DNA from: Thalassomonas actiniarum
GTDB lineage: Bacteria > Pseudomonadota > Gammaproteobacteria > Enterobacterales > Alteromonadaceae
Direction of reading: 5' to 3'
NCBI RefSeq assembly: GCF_000948975.2
Contig: NZ_CP059736.1
Location: 434,001 to 498,000 of the forward strand
DNA: 64,000 nucleotides
Positions 26,309 to 34,891 of this stretch are shown piece by piece. Position 1 is the stretch's first letter, and the number at the start of each line of letters is the position of its first letter. The position numbers and the translations under genes were made by a program. Under the pieces are notes generated by a model. It searched no databases. It saw only the letters and a program-made list of their open reading frames with translations, and was not told where the DNA came from.

Positions 26309-27697
26309 ATGTCATCATTTAATCTGCTTCCGCTTGGCTCGGATGTTGTAGTCACTCAGGGCAACGGTGATACCACTAAGTATAATCTGGCAAAGATAGA
26401 ACAAGCATTGATTGATAAATTACAAGGCGCTATTCAAAGTAAAATTAAGGGGGCTGTAGCCTTGCCGGATAGCCATAGACATAAATTTCTTACAGATTCC
26501 TACGTGAGTGCTAAAAAAAATGTGTTAACCGGATCGGCTCGCCGTGATATAAAAGTTTTAGATGATGCTATGCTGCAGTTGGCTATAAATCGAAGTAAAA
26601 GGGAAGCGGATGTAGCTGGGATCAAATATGATGCGACGCATAAGAGATTTTCTAGTGGCAATCTCAATGTCCCGCAGTGGGCAGATACTACATTCAACTC
26701 AGACTCCAAGCAAATTCAACTCAATCGCAGTAAGCCTGCGGATCATGTATCTGATGCAAATGATGCTGCAGGGCTCAATAGCAGTAGAGATGAAAATAAA
26801 GAAAGGCTTATGGGATTAGCGAAACCTGTGGTCAAAGGTGCTGAAGTCGATGAGGTCAAGCTAAAATATGGCGCTGTTTTAGAGCTGCTGCATCAGAAAA
26901 TCGGATTACCGAAAGCTGAGGTAAGGAGTAAAGAAGAACAACAGAAGTTAATTCCTCCTGCTTTTGAGCCAAATAAAGTAAATGAAGTACAACCACTTGA
27001 AGTACCGGAGATAAATGCCAACTCTGAAGCTTTCGAAGATGAAGAAAAGAAAATTGTGCTGGGAACAACTGATGGCCTGTTGATTGAAGAAGATCAACCG
27101 GTGTTGATTCCTCCTGCTTTTGACCCAGAATTACTTCAGGAGAAGAAAAAGAATGAAGCTCAGCCTGTTGAAGAGCTCAACATTATGTCTGAAGTTAATT
27201 TGGAGGAAGTAAAAGAAATTAAATTAGTGAATACAGAGGTACGCAGTAAAGATAAAGAGCGGATCCCTCCACCTTTTAATCTAGAACTGCCTAATGCAAA
27301 CTATATTGAAGAAGTACAAGCAAATATTGACATAAAAAGCAAAGAAAAAGCACAGAAGCTAACTCCTCCACCTTTTAATCCAGATCAGCTTGGTACAAAC
27401 CTACCAGAGAGAAAAGACATCCTTCAAGCGAATGTAGGTGAAAAAAAGAAGTTTAGCTCTGCATTATTTAAAAATGCGCTGAGCCAGAATGTCAAGGATA
27501 AAGGTGAGCTTAAACTTGAAGAGATTGAAGCCAAGATTTTAGAAGCAAAGCTGGAAAGAGAGAATGAGGAAAAAGATAAAAAAGAGCATGATCAATCAAT
27601 GACTGGCCTTTTGAAAAATACCTTGGAGAAGTATCGTGGATTTGTTATGGATGATGACGACGACGATGATGAAGAATTTTTTGGTGATGATGATTAA
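26309..27697 (+). CDS. Acidic hypothetical protein with four IPPxF repeats
   Basis: 462 residues from the ATG at 26309, which has AAGGGGAA at proper spacing. Residues 1-140 are mixed alpha and contain a basic helical stretch (LDDAMLQLAINRSKREADVAG). After that the protein is low complexity, with four repeats of the form xSKEx-n-LIPPAFxP: LIPPAFEPN, LIPPAFDPE, RIPPPFNLE and LTPPPFNPD. Three are preceded by V/I-R/K-SK-E/D. The C-terminus is a highly charged helix and an acidic tail (DDDDDDDEEFFGDDD). There is no signal peptide. Regularly placed proline-phenylalanine motifs in a disordered acidic chain suggest short linear docking sites. The partner is unknown. It sits between the replicase and the convergent M16 peptidase. 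Confidence 0.7.
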   Translation: MSSFNLLPLGSDVVVTQGNGDTTKYNLAKIEQALIDKLQGAIQSKIKGAVALPDSHRHKFLTDSYVSAKKNVLTGSARRDIKVLDDAMLQLAINRSKREADVAGIKYDATHKRFSSGNLNVPQWADTTFNSDSKQIQLNRSKPADHVSDANDAAGLNSSRDENKERLMGLAKPVVKGAEVDEVKLKYGAVLELLHQKIGLPKAEVRSKEEQQKLIPPAFEPNKVNEVQPLEVPEINANSEAFEDEEKKIVLGTTDGLLIEEDQPVLIPPAFDPELLQEKKKNEAQPVEELNIMSEVNLEEVKEIKLVNTEVRSKDKERIPPPFNLELPNANYIEEVQANIDIKSKEKAQKLTPPPFNPDQLGTNLPERKDILQANVGEKKKFSSALFKNALSQNVKDKGELKLEEIEAKILEAKLERENEEKDKKEHDQSMTGLLKNTLEKYRGFVMDDDDDDDEEFFGDDD

Positions 27698-27806
27698 AAC
27701 AAAATATTATAACGGCTTTTTAGTGTTGTCTTGATTTTAGCAGGCCTGTAACTGGAAGTATGGTATTTTATCCAGCTTTTGCCTTCTTAAAAAAGCTTGA
27801 GGTATA

Positions 27807-27840
27807 AATAATGCCGTTCATGAAAATAAACGGCATTATT
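27807..27840. terminator. Hairpin between convergent genes
   Basis: A perfect 12-bp stem, AATAATGCCGTT / AACGGCATTATT, with a 10-nt loop lies between the acidic protein gene and the M16 peptidase gene. The T/A-rich ends allow function in both directions. Confidence 0.6.
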
Positions 27841-27863
27841 AATCTTTAAACTTTGTTTAAGTT

Positions 27864-30740
27864 TTATTCAAAAACCTGGTCGACTGCTAAAATCTCAACA
27901 TTATCGGTCGAGATCTCTAGCGGATAGTCCTGAATAATCTTGTCTTCATTGAGCAGTTCAGCCGGCTTTTCACTGTTGTACTTCAAGGTAGAACGAGACT
28001 CTTTCACCAGGCGCTCTTTCATGTCTTTGGCGTCGCCGGAAATATACACATAATGGATATCGTCGGTTTGCAGATTTTCCTTGATTACGCGGTTTACATC
28101 AGTAAGTGTTAACTTACCCAGCTGCTCGCGCACATAGGTGACGAAGTCTTTAGTGTTATAGAACTCACTGTCTAACGCGTAACCCAGCTGTTTATCCTGG
28201 CTGGATACCAGCTGAGGAACATAGTTAAGCAGGAAGTTACGCGTTGCTTCAAAGTCTTTTTCCGTCATGCCGTTTTTAATTAACTTATCCAGTTCGAACA
28301 AGGCGGCGCGTGTTGCGAAATGGGCATCGTTATTTGAACGCAGCGGACGTAACCAAACCTGGAAGATCTGGCTGGAACGGCCTAAGTTGGCGTCGGGCTT
28401 GGTTTGGAACATTCCTCTTGGGAAATATTCAATATAAGAATAATCGCCATAGTTCATGCCGCGGCTTTGACGAATTTGCTGATACAGGTAGCTGTTTGAG
28501 CTTCTGTGCTCACCAAAGTAAGAGCGTACTAACCATAAGGCAGCCCAGTCTTTATCGCTGCGCAAGGTTTCGATAGGGAAACCGAAAGAAACAGCGGTAG
28601 ATTTTGCCGACTTTTCAACAATTGTGGCATGGTGGCCTTTAAGTTCTGGTGCCTTGGCTACCGATAAGCGTTTTTCTTCGCCTTGTGGCAGTTGCGTTAA
28701 GTCAGCAATTAACTGCTCTTTTACTGCTTTTGGCAGTGCGCCGGTAATGCCTAAGTGTAACTTAGCCTGAGTAAGTTGTTCTTTATAAAAGGTTTTAATA
28801 TCTTCTAAGGTCAGGGATTCCAGATCTGAAATATCGCCGTAGTTATAACTTTCATAACTGTGGCCAGGATATAACTTGGCATACAATACTTCTTTACCCA
28901 GCTCTTCATCGTTTGAGGCCTTTAAACCTGACTTGATGCTGTCGATCAGTTCTTTTTTCAGACGTTTAAAGTCATCTTTGCGCCATCCCGGATTAAGTAA
29001 TTGATCACTAACTAAGGCATACCAGGCAGCGGCATTATCTTTATGTACCCTGCCGCTAAAGGACATCATTTCTTTGTCCAGCTGTCCGTGGAAGCTGCCA
29101 GCCAGTGGATAAAGACCTTTTTTGATTTCCTGGTAGCTGCGAGTTTGTGAACCGCCTTCGGTTAGCATGCTGGCCATTAACGCCGCAGCCCCTTTCTTGC
29201 CTTCAGGATCAGCGGCGGCACCTGTGTAGAATAAGAAGTTAACGTCTACCAGAGGCGAATCGTTACTGTTATCCAGGATTGAAAAACCTACTTTACCGGG
29301 TTTTTGCGATAGTTTTGCTACCGCACCGGCCAGGTCTACTTCTTGTTCAAAGCCATCGATTTTCTCCAGCGCCGACATGGTTACTGTGGTGCGGTTACTG
29401 TCGATGAAATATTTGTTGGCAATAGTTTTAATGTCTTCAGGGCTGATATTATCAAAGCTTTGATAAAGCTGGTTGATTACTTCAGGATCCCGGGTGAAGT
29501 GCATATAAGAGGCTAAAGTGCTGGCAATGGCTTCTGATGAGTCTAAACCGTTAATAAAGCTGTATTTGAGGTTGGATTTTAAATTATCCAGTTTTTCTCC
29601 TGCTACCGTTTCTGTACGCACCTGGGCATAGGTGCGGTTGATGGCGTCGCGAACCAGTGTCAGATTTTTTTCATCGTCGACTTTTACAAAAACATGACGT
29701 AAACCGGCGTCTTTTGTTTCCGGGTTATAAACAAACATCTGGCTGGCAAGCTGTTTATCAACAACCAGCTCCTGGTATAGCGGCGAGTTGTCTGAGAAAT
29801 ACAGTTCAGAGATCAGGTCTAATGCCGCGCGGTCTTTTTTAGTCGGCTGCATGTCGGTCCCTTTAAAAGAGACTAATAACCAATGGCCGGGTAAGCCGTC
29901 AAAAACTTCATGCTGGTATCTTGGCGCTTGTTGTTTCGGCTCGGCCGGTACTTGTGATTTGAAATCTCCCCGTTGCCACTCACCCCAGTATTTTTTCACC
30001 ATTGCCAATGTCGCTTTTGGCTCTATATCACCAACGATTACCAGAGATACATTTTCCGGTTTATAGAAGCGATCGAAGAACTGTTTGCCGTAGTCCATCT
30101 GATCCGGCATGGCTTCGATATCTTCGAAAAAGCCCATGGTGGTATGTTTGTAGGTATGGGTATCGTAGGCGGTTTTGCGCACGGCCGATAACAGTTTACG
30201 GATCGGGCTGGCATTGTTTTTCAGGTATTCCCCTTTAACCGTTAACGCCTCGGTACGGAACTGGGCTTCGCTATACTCCAGGTTTTGGAAGTGATCAGCC
30301 TGAATCTCCAATACTTTTTCTAAATGTTCTTTAGAAAAGTCAAGGTGATAGTTGGTATAGTCGTTAGTAGTATAGGCGCCGTTATCAACACCGGCATTTT
30401 TGAAGATATCGGCATATTCAGCCTGCGGGAATTTTTTAGAACCCTTAAACATCATGTGTTCGAAAAAGTGGGCGAAGCCGGTTTTACCTTCTTCTACTTC
30501 GTCCCTGGAGCCGGTCGAAACAGGAATTTGTAACGATACCAGATCTGGATAATCGGTCTTTACTATCATTATCCGCAGGCCGTTATCCAGCTCTTCTAAC
30601 AGGTAATCCTGGCTAAATACTTTATTTTCGCCTTGAGTGGCGACACTTTGTGGCATGTTTTGATGCTGAGCCGTTAAGGTACCACAGGCGCTTATGGATA
30701 AAGCTGTGGCGATCACTACGGCAAGTTGTTTTAATTTCAT
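27864..30740 (-). CDS. M16-family zinc metallopeptidase lipoprotein
   Basis: 958 residues. The N-terminus is a lipoprotein signal (VIATALSISACG) that anchors the protein in the outer or inner membrane. The inverted zinc motif HFFEHMMFKG (H-x-x-E-H) lies near residue 90, with the accessory NGAYTTNDYTNYHLDF block 25 residues later. A second, inactive M16 half follows from about residue 480 (GKVGFSILDNSNDSPLVDVNFLFYTG). Length and two-domain layout match the pitrilysin-like periplasmic M16B lipoproteins of gammaproteobacteria, which degrade peptides. It is monocistronic and convergent with the acidic repeat protein. Confidence 0.95.
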   Translation of the reverse strand: MKLKQLAVVIATALSISACGTLTAQHQNMPQSVATQGENKVFSQDYLLEELDNGLRIMIVKTDYPDLVSLQIPVSTGSRDEVEEGKTGFAHFFEHMMFKGSKKFPQAEYADIFKNAGVDNGAYTTNDYTNYHLDFSKEHLEKVLEIQADHFQNLEYSEAQFRTEALTVKGEYLKNNASPIRKLLSAVRKTAYDTHTYKHTTMGFFEDIEAMPDQMDYGKQFFDRFYKPENVSLVIVGDIEPKATLAMVKKYWGEWQRGDFKSQVPAEPKQQAPRYQHEVFDGLPGHWLLVSFKGTDMQPTKKDRAALDLISELYFSDNSPLYQELVVDKQLASQMFVYNPETKDAGLRHVFVKVDDEKNLTLVRDAINRTYAQVRTETVAGEKLDNLKSNLKYSFINGLDSSEAIASTLASYMHFTRDPEVINQLYQSFDNISPEDIKTIANKYFIDSNRTTVTMSALEKIDGFEQEVDLAGAVAKLSQKPGKVGFSILDNSNDSPLVDVNFLFYTGAAADPEGKKGAAALMASMLTEGGSQTRSYQEIKKGLYPLAGSFHGQLDKEMMSFSGRVHKDNAAAWYALVSDQLLNPGWRKDDFKRLKKELIDSIKSGLKASNDEELGKEVLYAKLYPGHSYESYNYGDISDLESLTLEDIKTFYKEQLTQAKLHLGITGALPKAVKEQLIADLTQLPQGEEKRLSVAKAPELKGHHATIVEKSAKSTAVSFGFPIETLRSDKDWAALWLVRSYFGEHRSSNSYLYQQIRQSRGMNYGDYSYIEYFPRGMFQTKPDANLGRSSQIFQVWLRPLRSNNDAHFATRAALFELDKLIKNGMTEKDFEATRNFLLNYVPQLVSSQDKQLGYALDSEFYNTKDFVTYVREQLGKLTLTDVNRVIKENLQTDDIHYVYISGDAKDMKERLVKESRSTLKYNSEKPAELLNEDKIIQDYPLEISTDNVEILAVDQVFE

Positions 30741-30890
30741 ATTTTTGTTCTCGGTAATTTGACCCGGTTATTATGCGAAACTACGGGGCATTTTTCTAGC
30801 ACAGTGTGGCAAGCCAGCCCTGCAAAATTAACTAAAATGTAACACTATGTATCCATATCAATGTTGTGATTTGAACGGGGATTATTTTAT

Positions 30891-31556
30891 TTAATCTGTT
30901 TCTTCTCCAAGAAAAGCCCTGATGATCTCTGCCCTGCCCCGCGCTTGTGCCAGTTTTTCTGATGTCTTCATTTGGGCACGGGCTTGCCAGCCCTGGGTGA
31001 AGGCTTTTTCCAGTACCTGTTGCAACATTCTCTGCTCCGGGGGCGGCAAGCGTAACCTGAATAAATAAAGCCAGGTCTCATCTGTCAATTCCGGGAGTAT
31101 CTGTGGCTGTTTTTGATCCTGGGCCAGGGCTGTTAAATGTTGTTGAACACTGGCCTGTTCGTCTGGGGAAGTTAAGTAATAAAGGAGATTATCCAGCCCG
31201 CCATCTATCCCCTGCCCCGGCTCTTGTAATCCTAAACGCGAAGCGATCGGTTTTAGCCTGGCCAATGTTTCTGCCGACAGTGAAACATTTTTACGGCCAT
31301 GGCGTAACTTGTAGCAATATGCCCGGTAAGCATCGCATAATTTTGTAAATGCAGCCGGGGTCATCACCGCCTTTAGATCGGGTTTTGCGCTTGTGAAGCT
31401 TTGCCCGGCCATCTTGCTGATAAAAATGTCTATGTCTTCAAATTCCGGGGGCGGTTGCTGCCGAAAATTTTCTGCCACCAGGCGTTTTTTAAAAGCAGGT
31501 TTGCGGATATAGTTTTGCCACAGGTTGACCACTTCATTTGTGCTATTGTTTTTCAT
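30891..31556 (-). CDS. Ribbon-helix-helix DNA-binding protein, possibly MatP-like
   Basis: 221 residues from the ATG at 31556. The central part (about 105-160) reads HGRKNVSLSAETLARLKPIASRLGL then GIDGGLDNLLYYLTS. This has the strand-helix-helix pattern of ribbon-helix-helix proteins. Before it lies a basic helical region that could be compared with MatP (LWQNYIRKPAFKKRLVAENF; MTPAAFTKLCDAYRAYCYKL). The last 50 residues are a probable coiled coil. The gene has a strong promoter whose -35 box lies inside a perfect palindrome containing GTGACATGTCAC, one base shorter than the enterobacterial matS site. This fits an autoregulated chromosome-organising protein next to parAB. The MatP relation is a hypothesis, and it is longer than MatP (about 150 residues). 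Confidence 0.55.
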   Translation of the reverse strand: MKNNSTNEVVNLWQNYIRKPAFKKRLVAENFRQQPPPEFEDIDIFISKMAGQSFTSAKPDLKAVMTPAAFTKLCDAYRAYCYKLRHGRKNVSLSAETLARLKPIASRLGLQEPGQGIDGGLDNLLYYLTSPDEQASVQQHLTALAQDQKQPQILPELTDETWLYLFRLRLPPPEQRMLQQVLEKAFTQGWQARAQMKTSEKLAQARGRAEIIRAFLGEETD

Positions 31557-31584
31557 ATTTACGACTCTGATGTGCACTTCCTTT

Positions 31585-31616
31585 ATTATATGCGTTTTAG
31601 CCGTGACATGTCACGG
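31585..31616 (-). promoter_or_regulatory. Promoter with overlapping perfect palindrome (matS-like)
   Basis: Read on the minus strand, GTGACA is followed by an 18-bp spacer and a perfect TATAAT (plus-strand 31585-31590). The -35 lies within the 16-bp palindrome CCGTGACATGTCACGG at 31601-31616. A regulator bound there would block the promoter. Confidence 0.65.
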
Positions 31617-31948
31617 TTGTATTTTTAACTATTTCGGCTGGCTTGATGCGTTACTTTTAAAGGAATAACGCCTGAACCGTTGATTAAAATTACAGATCCC
31701 CGGGGATCAGATCATTGCAGTTCACTATTTTTCGCAGTAAGTGATTTCAAGTGCTAAGCGCCCTACCCTGCTTCCGTATTGTAAATTACTGACTTGAATT
31801 TGGTTGGCGCCCTGCCCTGTTTTCCTGACGGACATTTATTGCTGTTAGGCTGATAATGATTTTCTATTTGGCAAGTTTATTTTTTGAGAGAAAATATTAA
31901 AGCGATCTTGCCTAAGGCATGATCGCGATAATGGAGAGCTGTTGAAAT
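31617..31948. other. Intergenic region between parB and the RHH gene
   Basis: About 330 bp downstream of parB with no gene. A matching pair of short direct sequences around GCGCCCTACCCTG and GCGCCCTGCCCTG lies at 31758-31820, of unknown meaning. Confidence 0.35.
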
Positions 31949-32872
31949 TTACTTGTTAATATAACCTTTAATGACCTGCTCTATCTCGTTGAGCAAATCT
32001 CCGGGCACTCCTGCCGGAATGCTTATTTTAGTATGCCCTTTGGCATTTTGAACCAGGGATATTTTATGTTTGCCCACCATGAAGTTTTTATCTTCAGTTT
32101 GGCTAACGGCTCCCATAAATTCAGTAATGTAGGCTATCAGCTTGTCGGCGCTGGCAAATTGCTTGTTTGCTAACTTTGCTTTTAGCGCCTCTGTATCAAG
32201 TGCCGCATCACCCAGGATAGATTTTACCTTGATACCTTTTCTTAATCCCCAGGTATAAGTGTCCTGCACCGGGGTTTGGATCCACTCCGGCAGCTCGGCC
32301 AGTTTCAGTTTTTCGTTCATGGTTTGCCGGGATACTTTTTTATCCTGCATCTCGGCAAAAATGGTGACTGTCAGGCTGTCATCTTCCCGCTTCATATTGT
32401 CATAGACAAATTTCAGGTAGCGGCAATCGGTTAAAAAGTCCGGCTCGGTCCGGCCGTTATTTTCGTTATCGGCTAAATACTTGGCTTCGCTGTCATCGAC
32501 ATCCACCAGATCTACCGTCAGTAATTCCCCAGCTTCAATGCAACTTAAGCGTCTGCGGCAACCGGCGATAACTTCGATTTCGATACCATTTTCATCCGGC
32601 ACCGACAGTTTTCTTGCATAGACAGGTGTCAGGTTGCCTTTGCCTTTTTTGATCAGCGGCACCAGATCAGAGATATCAACCACCAGGGCAAAATTTCTCG
32701 GGTTGCCCGACCACAAGCGGGTTTTTGCCGGATCTACCTGGATGGTGGTTTTTTTAACTTGCCTGCTGGCCAAAGTTAAGAAAGATTCTGTCTCTGTGGT
32801 TTTTTCTTCCACTTCTGACGGATACTTAGCGCCAAGTGCCGCCTTTTCTAATAGATCTATATTGAGGTCCAT
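31949..32872 (-). CDS. parB: ParB-type partition protein
   Basis: 307 residues from the ATG at 32872, preceded by AGGAG. The N-terminal ParB domain shows VIAGCRRRLSCIEAGE (the G-x-R-R CTP-binding box) and LADNENNGRTEPDFLTDCRYLKF (the E-N-x-x-R block). The central helix-turn-helix is around KKVSRQTMNEKLKLAELPEWIQ. The N-terminal 50 residues include a probable arginine/lysine finger region for ParA. It binds a centromere, probably the two 20-bp palindromes that flank parA. parA and parB are translated in one unit with an 8-bp gap. Confidence 0.9.
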   Translation of the reverse strand: MDLNIDLLEKAALGAKYPSEVEEKTTETESFLTLASRQVKKTTIQVDPAKTRLWSGNPRNFALVVDISDLVPLIKKGKGNLTPVYARKLSVPDENGIEIEVIAGCRRRLSCIEAGELLTVDLVDVDDSEAKYLADNENNGRTEPDFLTDCRYLKFVYDNMKREDDSLTVTIFAEMQDKKVSRQTMNEKLKLAELPEWIQTPVQDTYTWGLRKGIKVKSILGDAALDTEALKAKLANKQFASADKLIAYITEFMGAVSQTEDKNFMVGKHKISLVQNAKGHTKISIPAGVPGDLLNEIEQVIKGYINK

Positions 32873-32880
32873 AACGGCTC

Positions 32881-33681
32881 CTAGCAAGTTGTGTCAGACG
32901 TGTCTGACACCGTCTGAGTTTCGCGTTTGTATTCCACTTCCCGCATACCGTCTATTTCATCTAAGAGCAAATCGAACTGGGCGCGTTTAGCATGGGCGGC
33001 ATACTTATATTCACCGGTTCCGGCTACTGTATCCGACAAGGTTAATCCCTTGTCCTGAATTTTCTTGATGGCTTTTACCTGGGGAATGGCCACGCCGGAA
33101 ATTGAAGCATATGAGAGCAGCTGTACACACACCCTTTTCGCTTCCTGGAACAGATCCCGTGAAGTATGGTCAACCATAGTCAACAACAGTCTCGGATCTA
33201 CTCTAAAGTCCGGGTTAACCCCATCCTGAACATTTTCTTCAATTTGCTTAATGACAAATAAGGTTGGGATCAACTGCTCTAAATCCACCTGGCTTGGCTG
33301 GAATGGCAGATAAATCATGTCTGAAACCGGTACCGAACTTTTAAAGGCGCGGTTTTCATAACCGCCGGTATCTACCAGCACATAGTCATATAGCTCATCC
33401 AGTGCTTTTAAGTCACGGGTTAAGGTATCGTCAGGTTTTCTTAATTCACATTTGATAAAAGGCAGTTCGTCCAGTCCTTGTTTAACAAGTTCCTGACTAT
33501 AGTTTTCTCTGCGTCGGATATAATTCACTACCGACTCATTGGTATCGGCATCAACAATACAAACCGTGGTCTTTGTGAGTGTACCGCGCCTTTTGGCCTT
33601 GGCTATGATGGCACCGGCCAGGTTAATGGCAGTAATCGACTTACCAACGCCGCCTTTTTTATTGCCAAATAAAATGATCAT
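32881..33681 (-). CDS. parA: ParA-type partition ATPase
   Basis: 266 residues. The deviant Walker A motif GNKKGGVGKSITAINLAG is at the very N-terminus, with the A' aspartate in VCIVDADTNESV. Walker B is in YDYVLVDTGGYENR. The lack of an N-terminal helix-turn-helix makes it the short (type Ib-like) form, which does not bind the operator itself. The C-terminal tail encodes the DNA palindrome at 32891-32910, so a centromere-like site lies within the coding sequence (SDTSDTTC). It separates replicon copies together with ParB. Confidence 0.93.
   Translation of the reverse strand: MIILFGNKKGGVGKSITAINLAGAIIAKAKRRGTLTKTTVCIVDADTNESVVNYIRRRENYSQELVKQGLDELPFIKCELRKPDDTLTRDLKALDELYDYVLVDTGGYENRAFKSSVPVSDMIYLPFQPSQVDLEQLIPTLFVIKQIEENVQDGVNPDFRVDPRLLLTMVDHTSRDLFQEAKRVCVQLLSYASISGVAIPQVKAIKKIQDKGLTLSDTVAGTGEYKYAAHAKRAQFDLLLDEIDGMREVEYKRETQTVSDTSDTTC
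32891..32910. other. parS/operator-like 20-bp palindrome at the parA-parB junction
   Basis: GTGTCAGACGTGTCTGACAC: 9-bp arms around a GT centre, located in the last codons of parA and just before parB. An almost identical copy lies upstream of parA. Confidence 0.75.
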
Positions 33682-33778
33682 TATTATTCGCCCTGTAAGT
33701 GATTAATTTATTTTTAATTAATCTTTGTTAATTCGTCTGACAAATAAAAAGTAACGCAAAAAGGCCTATAAGGCAAGA

Positions 33779-33798
33779 GTGTCAGACACGTCTGACAC
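33779..33798. other. parS/operator-like 20-bp palindrome upstream of parA
   Basis: GTGTCAGACACGTCTGACAC: the same 9-bp arms with an AC centre, 98 bp before the parA start. A further half-site GTCTGACA lies at 33735-33742. It probably serves as centromere, par operator, or both. Confidence 0.75.
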
Positions 33799-33902
33799 CC
33801 TTTTTTGATAATAAATTGAAAATAAATTTATTTTGCTGGTTTTAGCCGCAATTTCAGGGCTTAACAACAGATTGGCTGGTTGATATCAGCACTAATCCGG
33901 GG

Positions 33903-34655
33903 TTATTGCTGATGCAGTAAAATCATCTCTTTGGCCACCAGCGCCGCCGAAGGCAAAAACATGGTGGAAACAATTCGGCTGTCAATAATGACTTGGTGTT
34001 TATCTTTTAAAGTTTTTTTATTCTGGGCAATGGCGCCATTTTTATTTAACTGGCTTTCCACCATAAAGGGCAGCAAGCTGCCCTGCTTGGCCCAAGACTT
34101 GGTTTTTTCGGTAGAGTTGGGAAAACCGGCAATTTTTTTGTCCTTTACTAAAAACTCCCCATTGGCTAAGCGGACATTGGCAAAAGCCCCTGCCCCATGG
34201 CCGCCGCTGCCGACAATGCCGCCGTCCTGGTAAATTTTGGCCATGATCGCTAAAAGCTCGGGATCAGTGGCAACATCAAATAAAGGGCCGTAACCGCCGC
34301 CGATATATACTCCCCAATAATCGTCCGGGTTGACCTTAGTTGCCGGGAGGGAGTGATTGGTTTTTTCCTGGAAGGCTTCGTATTTGATGGTATAGCTGCT
34401 GATACCAACAGGATCCATCATAAATTCAAGTTTTCCGCCTTTAGGCGAGGCAAAGTCTACCTCGTAACCATGGCTGACAAAAACATGGTATGGTGGTGCA
34501 ACTTCCCAGAGGTTGTTGCGGGCATCGTGCTTTTCCGCATCCCCCATATCTGTGACATTGGAAGCGACGATAAGTATTTTCTTCGGTTCTTGTGCGTGGG
34601 TATTGGCTGATAAGACTATAGCGAGTGTGAATATAACAGGGTAAAGATAGCTCAT
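33903..34655 (-). CDS. Exported DJ-1/PfpI-family protein lacking the nucleophile cysteine
   Basis: 250 residues with a signal peptide (VIFTLAIVLSANTHA). The sequence PKKILIVASNVTDMG, HGYEVDFASPKGGKLE, DDYWGVYIGGGYGPLFD and DGGIVGSGGHGAGAFANVRLANGEFLVKDKKIAGF follows the DJ-1/PfpI class I amidotransferase-like fold. In active members the nucleophile elbow is A-x-C-H-G. Here it is S-G-G-H-G, so cysteine is replaced by glycine. The protein may be a binding protein or use another chemistry. It is monocistronic and divergent from par by 100 bp. Confidence 0.88.
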   Translation of the reverse strand: MSYLYPVIFTLAIVLSANTHAQEPKKILIVASNVTDMGDAEKHDARNNLWEVAPPYHVFVSHGYEVDFASPKGGKLEFMMDPVGISSYTIKYEAFQEKTNHSLPATKVNPDDYWGVYIGGGYGPLFDVATDPELLAIMAKIYQDGGIVGSGGHGAGAFANVRLANGEFLVKDKKIAGFPNSTEKTKSWAKQGSLLPFMVESQLNKNGAIAQNKKTLKDKHQVIIDSRIVSTMFLPSAALVAKEMILLHQQ

Positions 34656-34891
34656 AGGTTTTTTGACTCTATTGGATTTGGTTTAATCGTTTTGTGGTTA
34701 GATGAAGAAAACGAACAAGAGGTTTAAATCATAGAGCAGAAAATTTATATGTTTACTGGTAATGATAAGGCTAGACCGTTAACTTTGATCATGATGAAAA
34801 GGTGGGGCAGGTGAGAGGAGGTGGCAATGTCATCTATTATTAGAATAAGTCCTACTTGAATTGTTTGAAGCTGGCATTTAGCCACTTTGCT

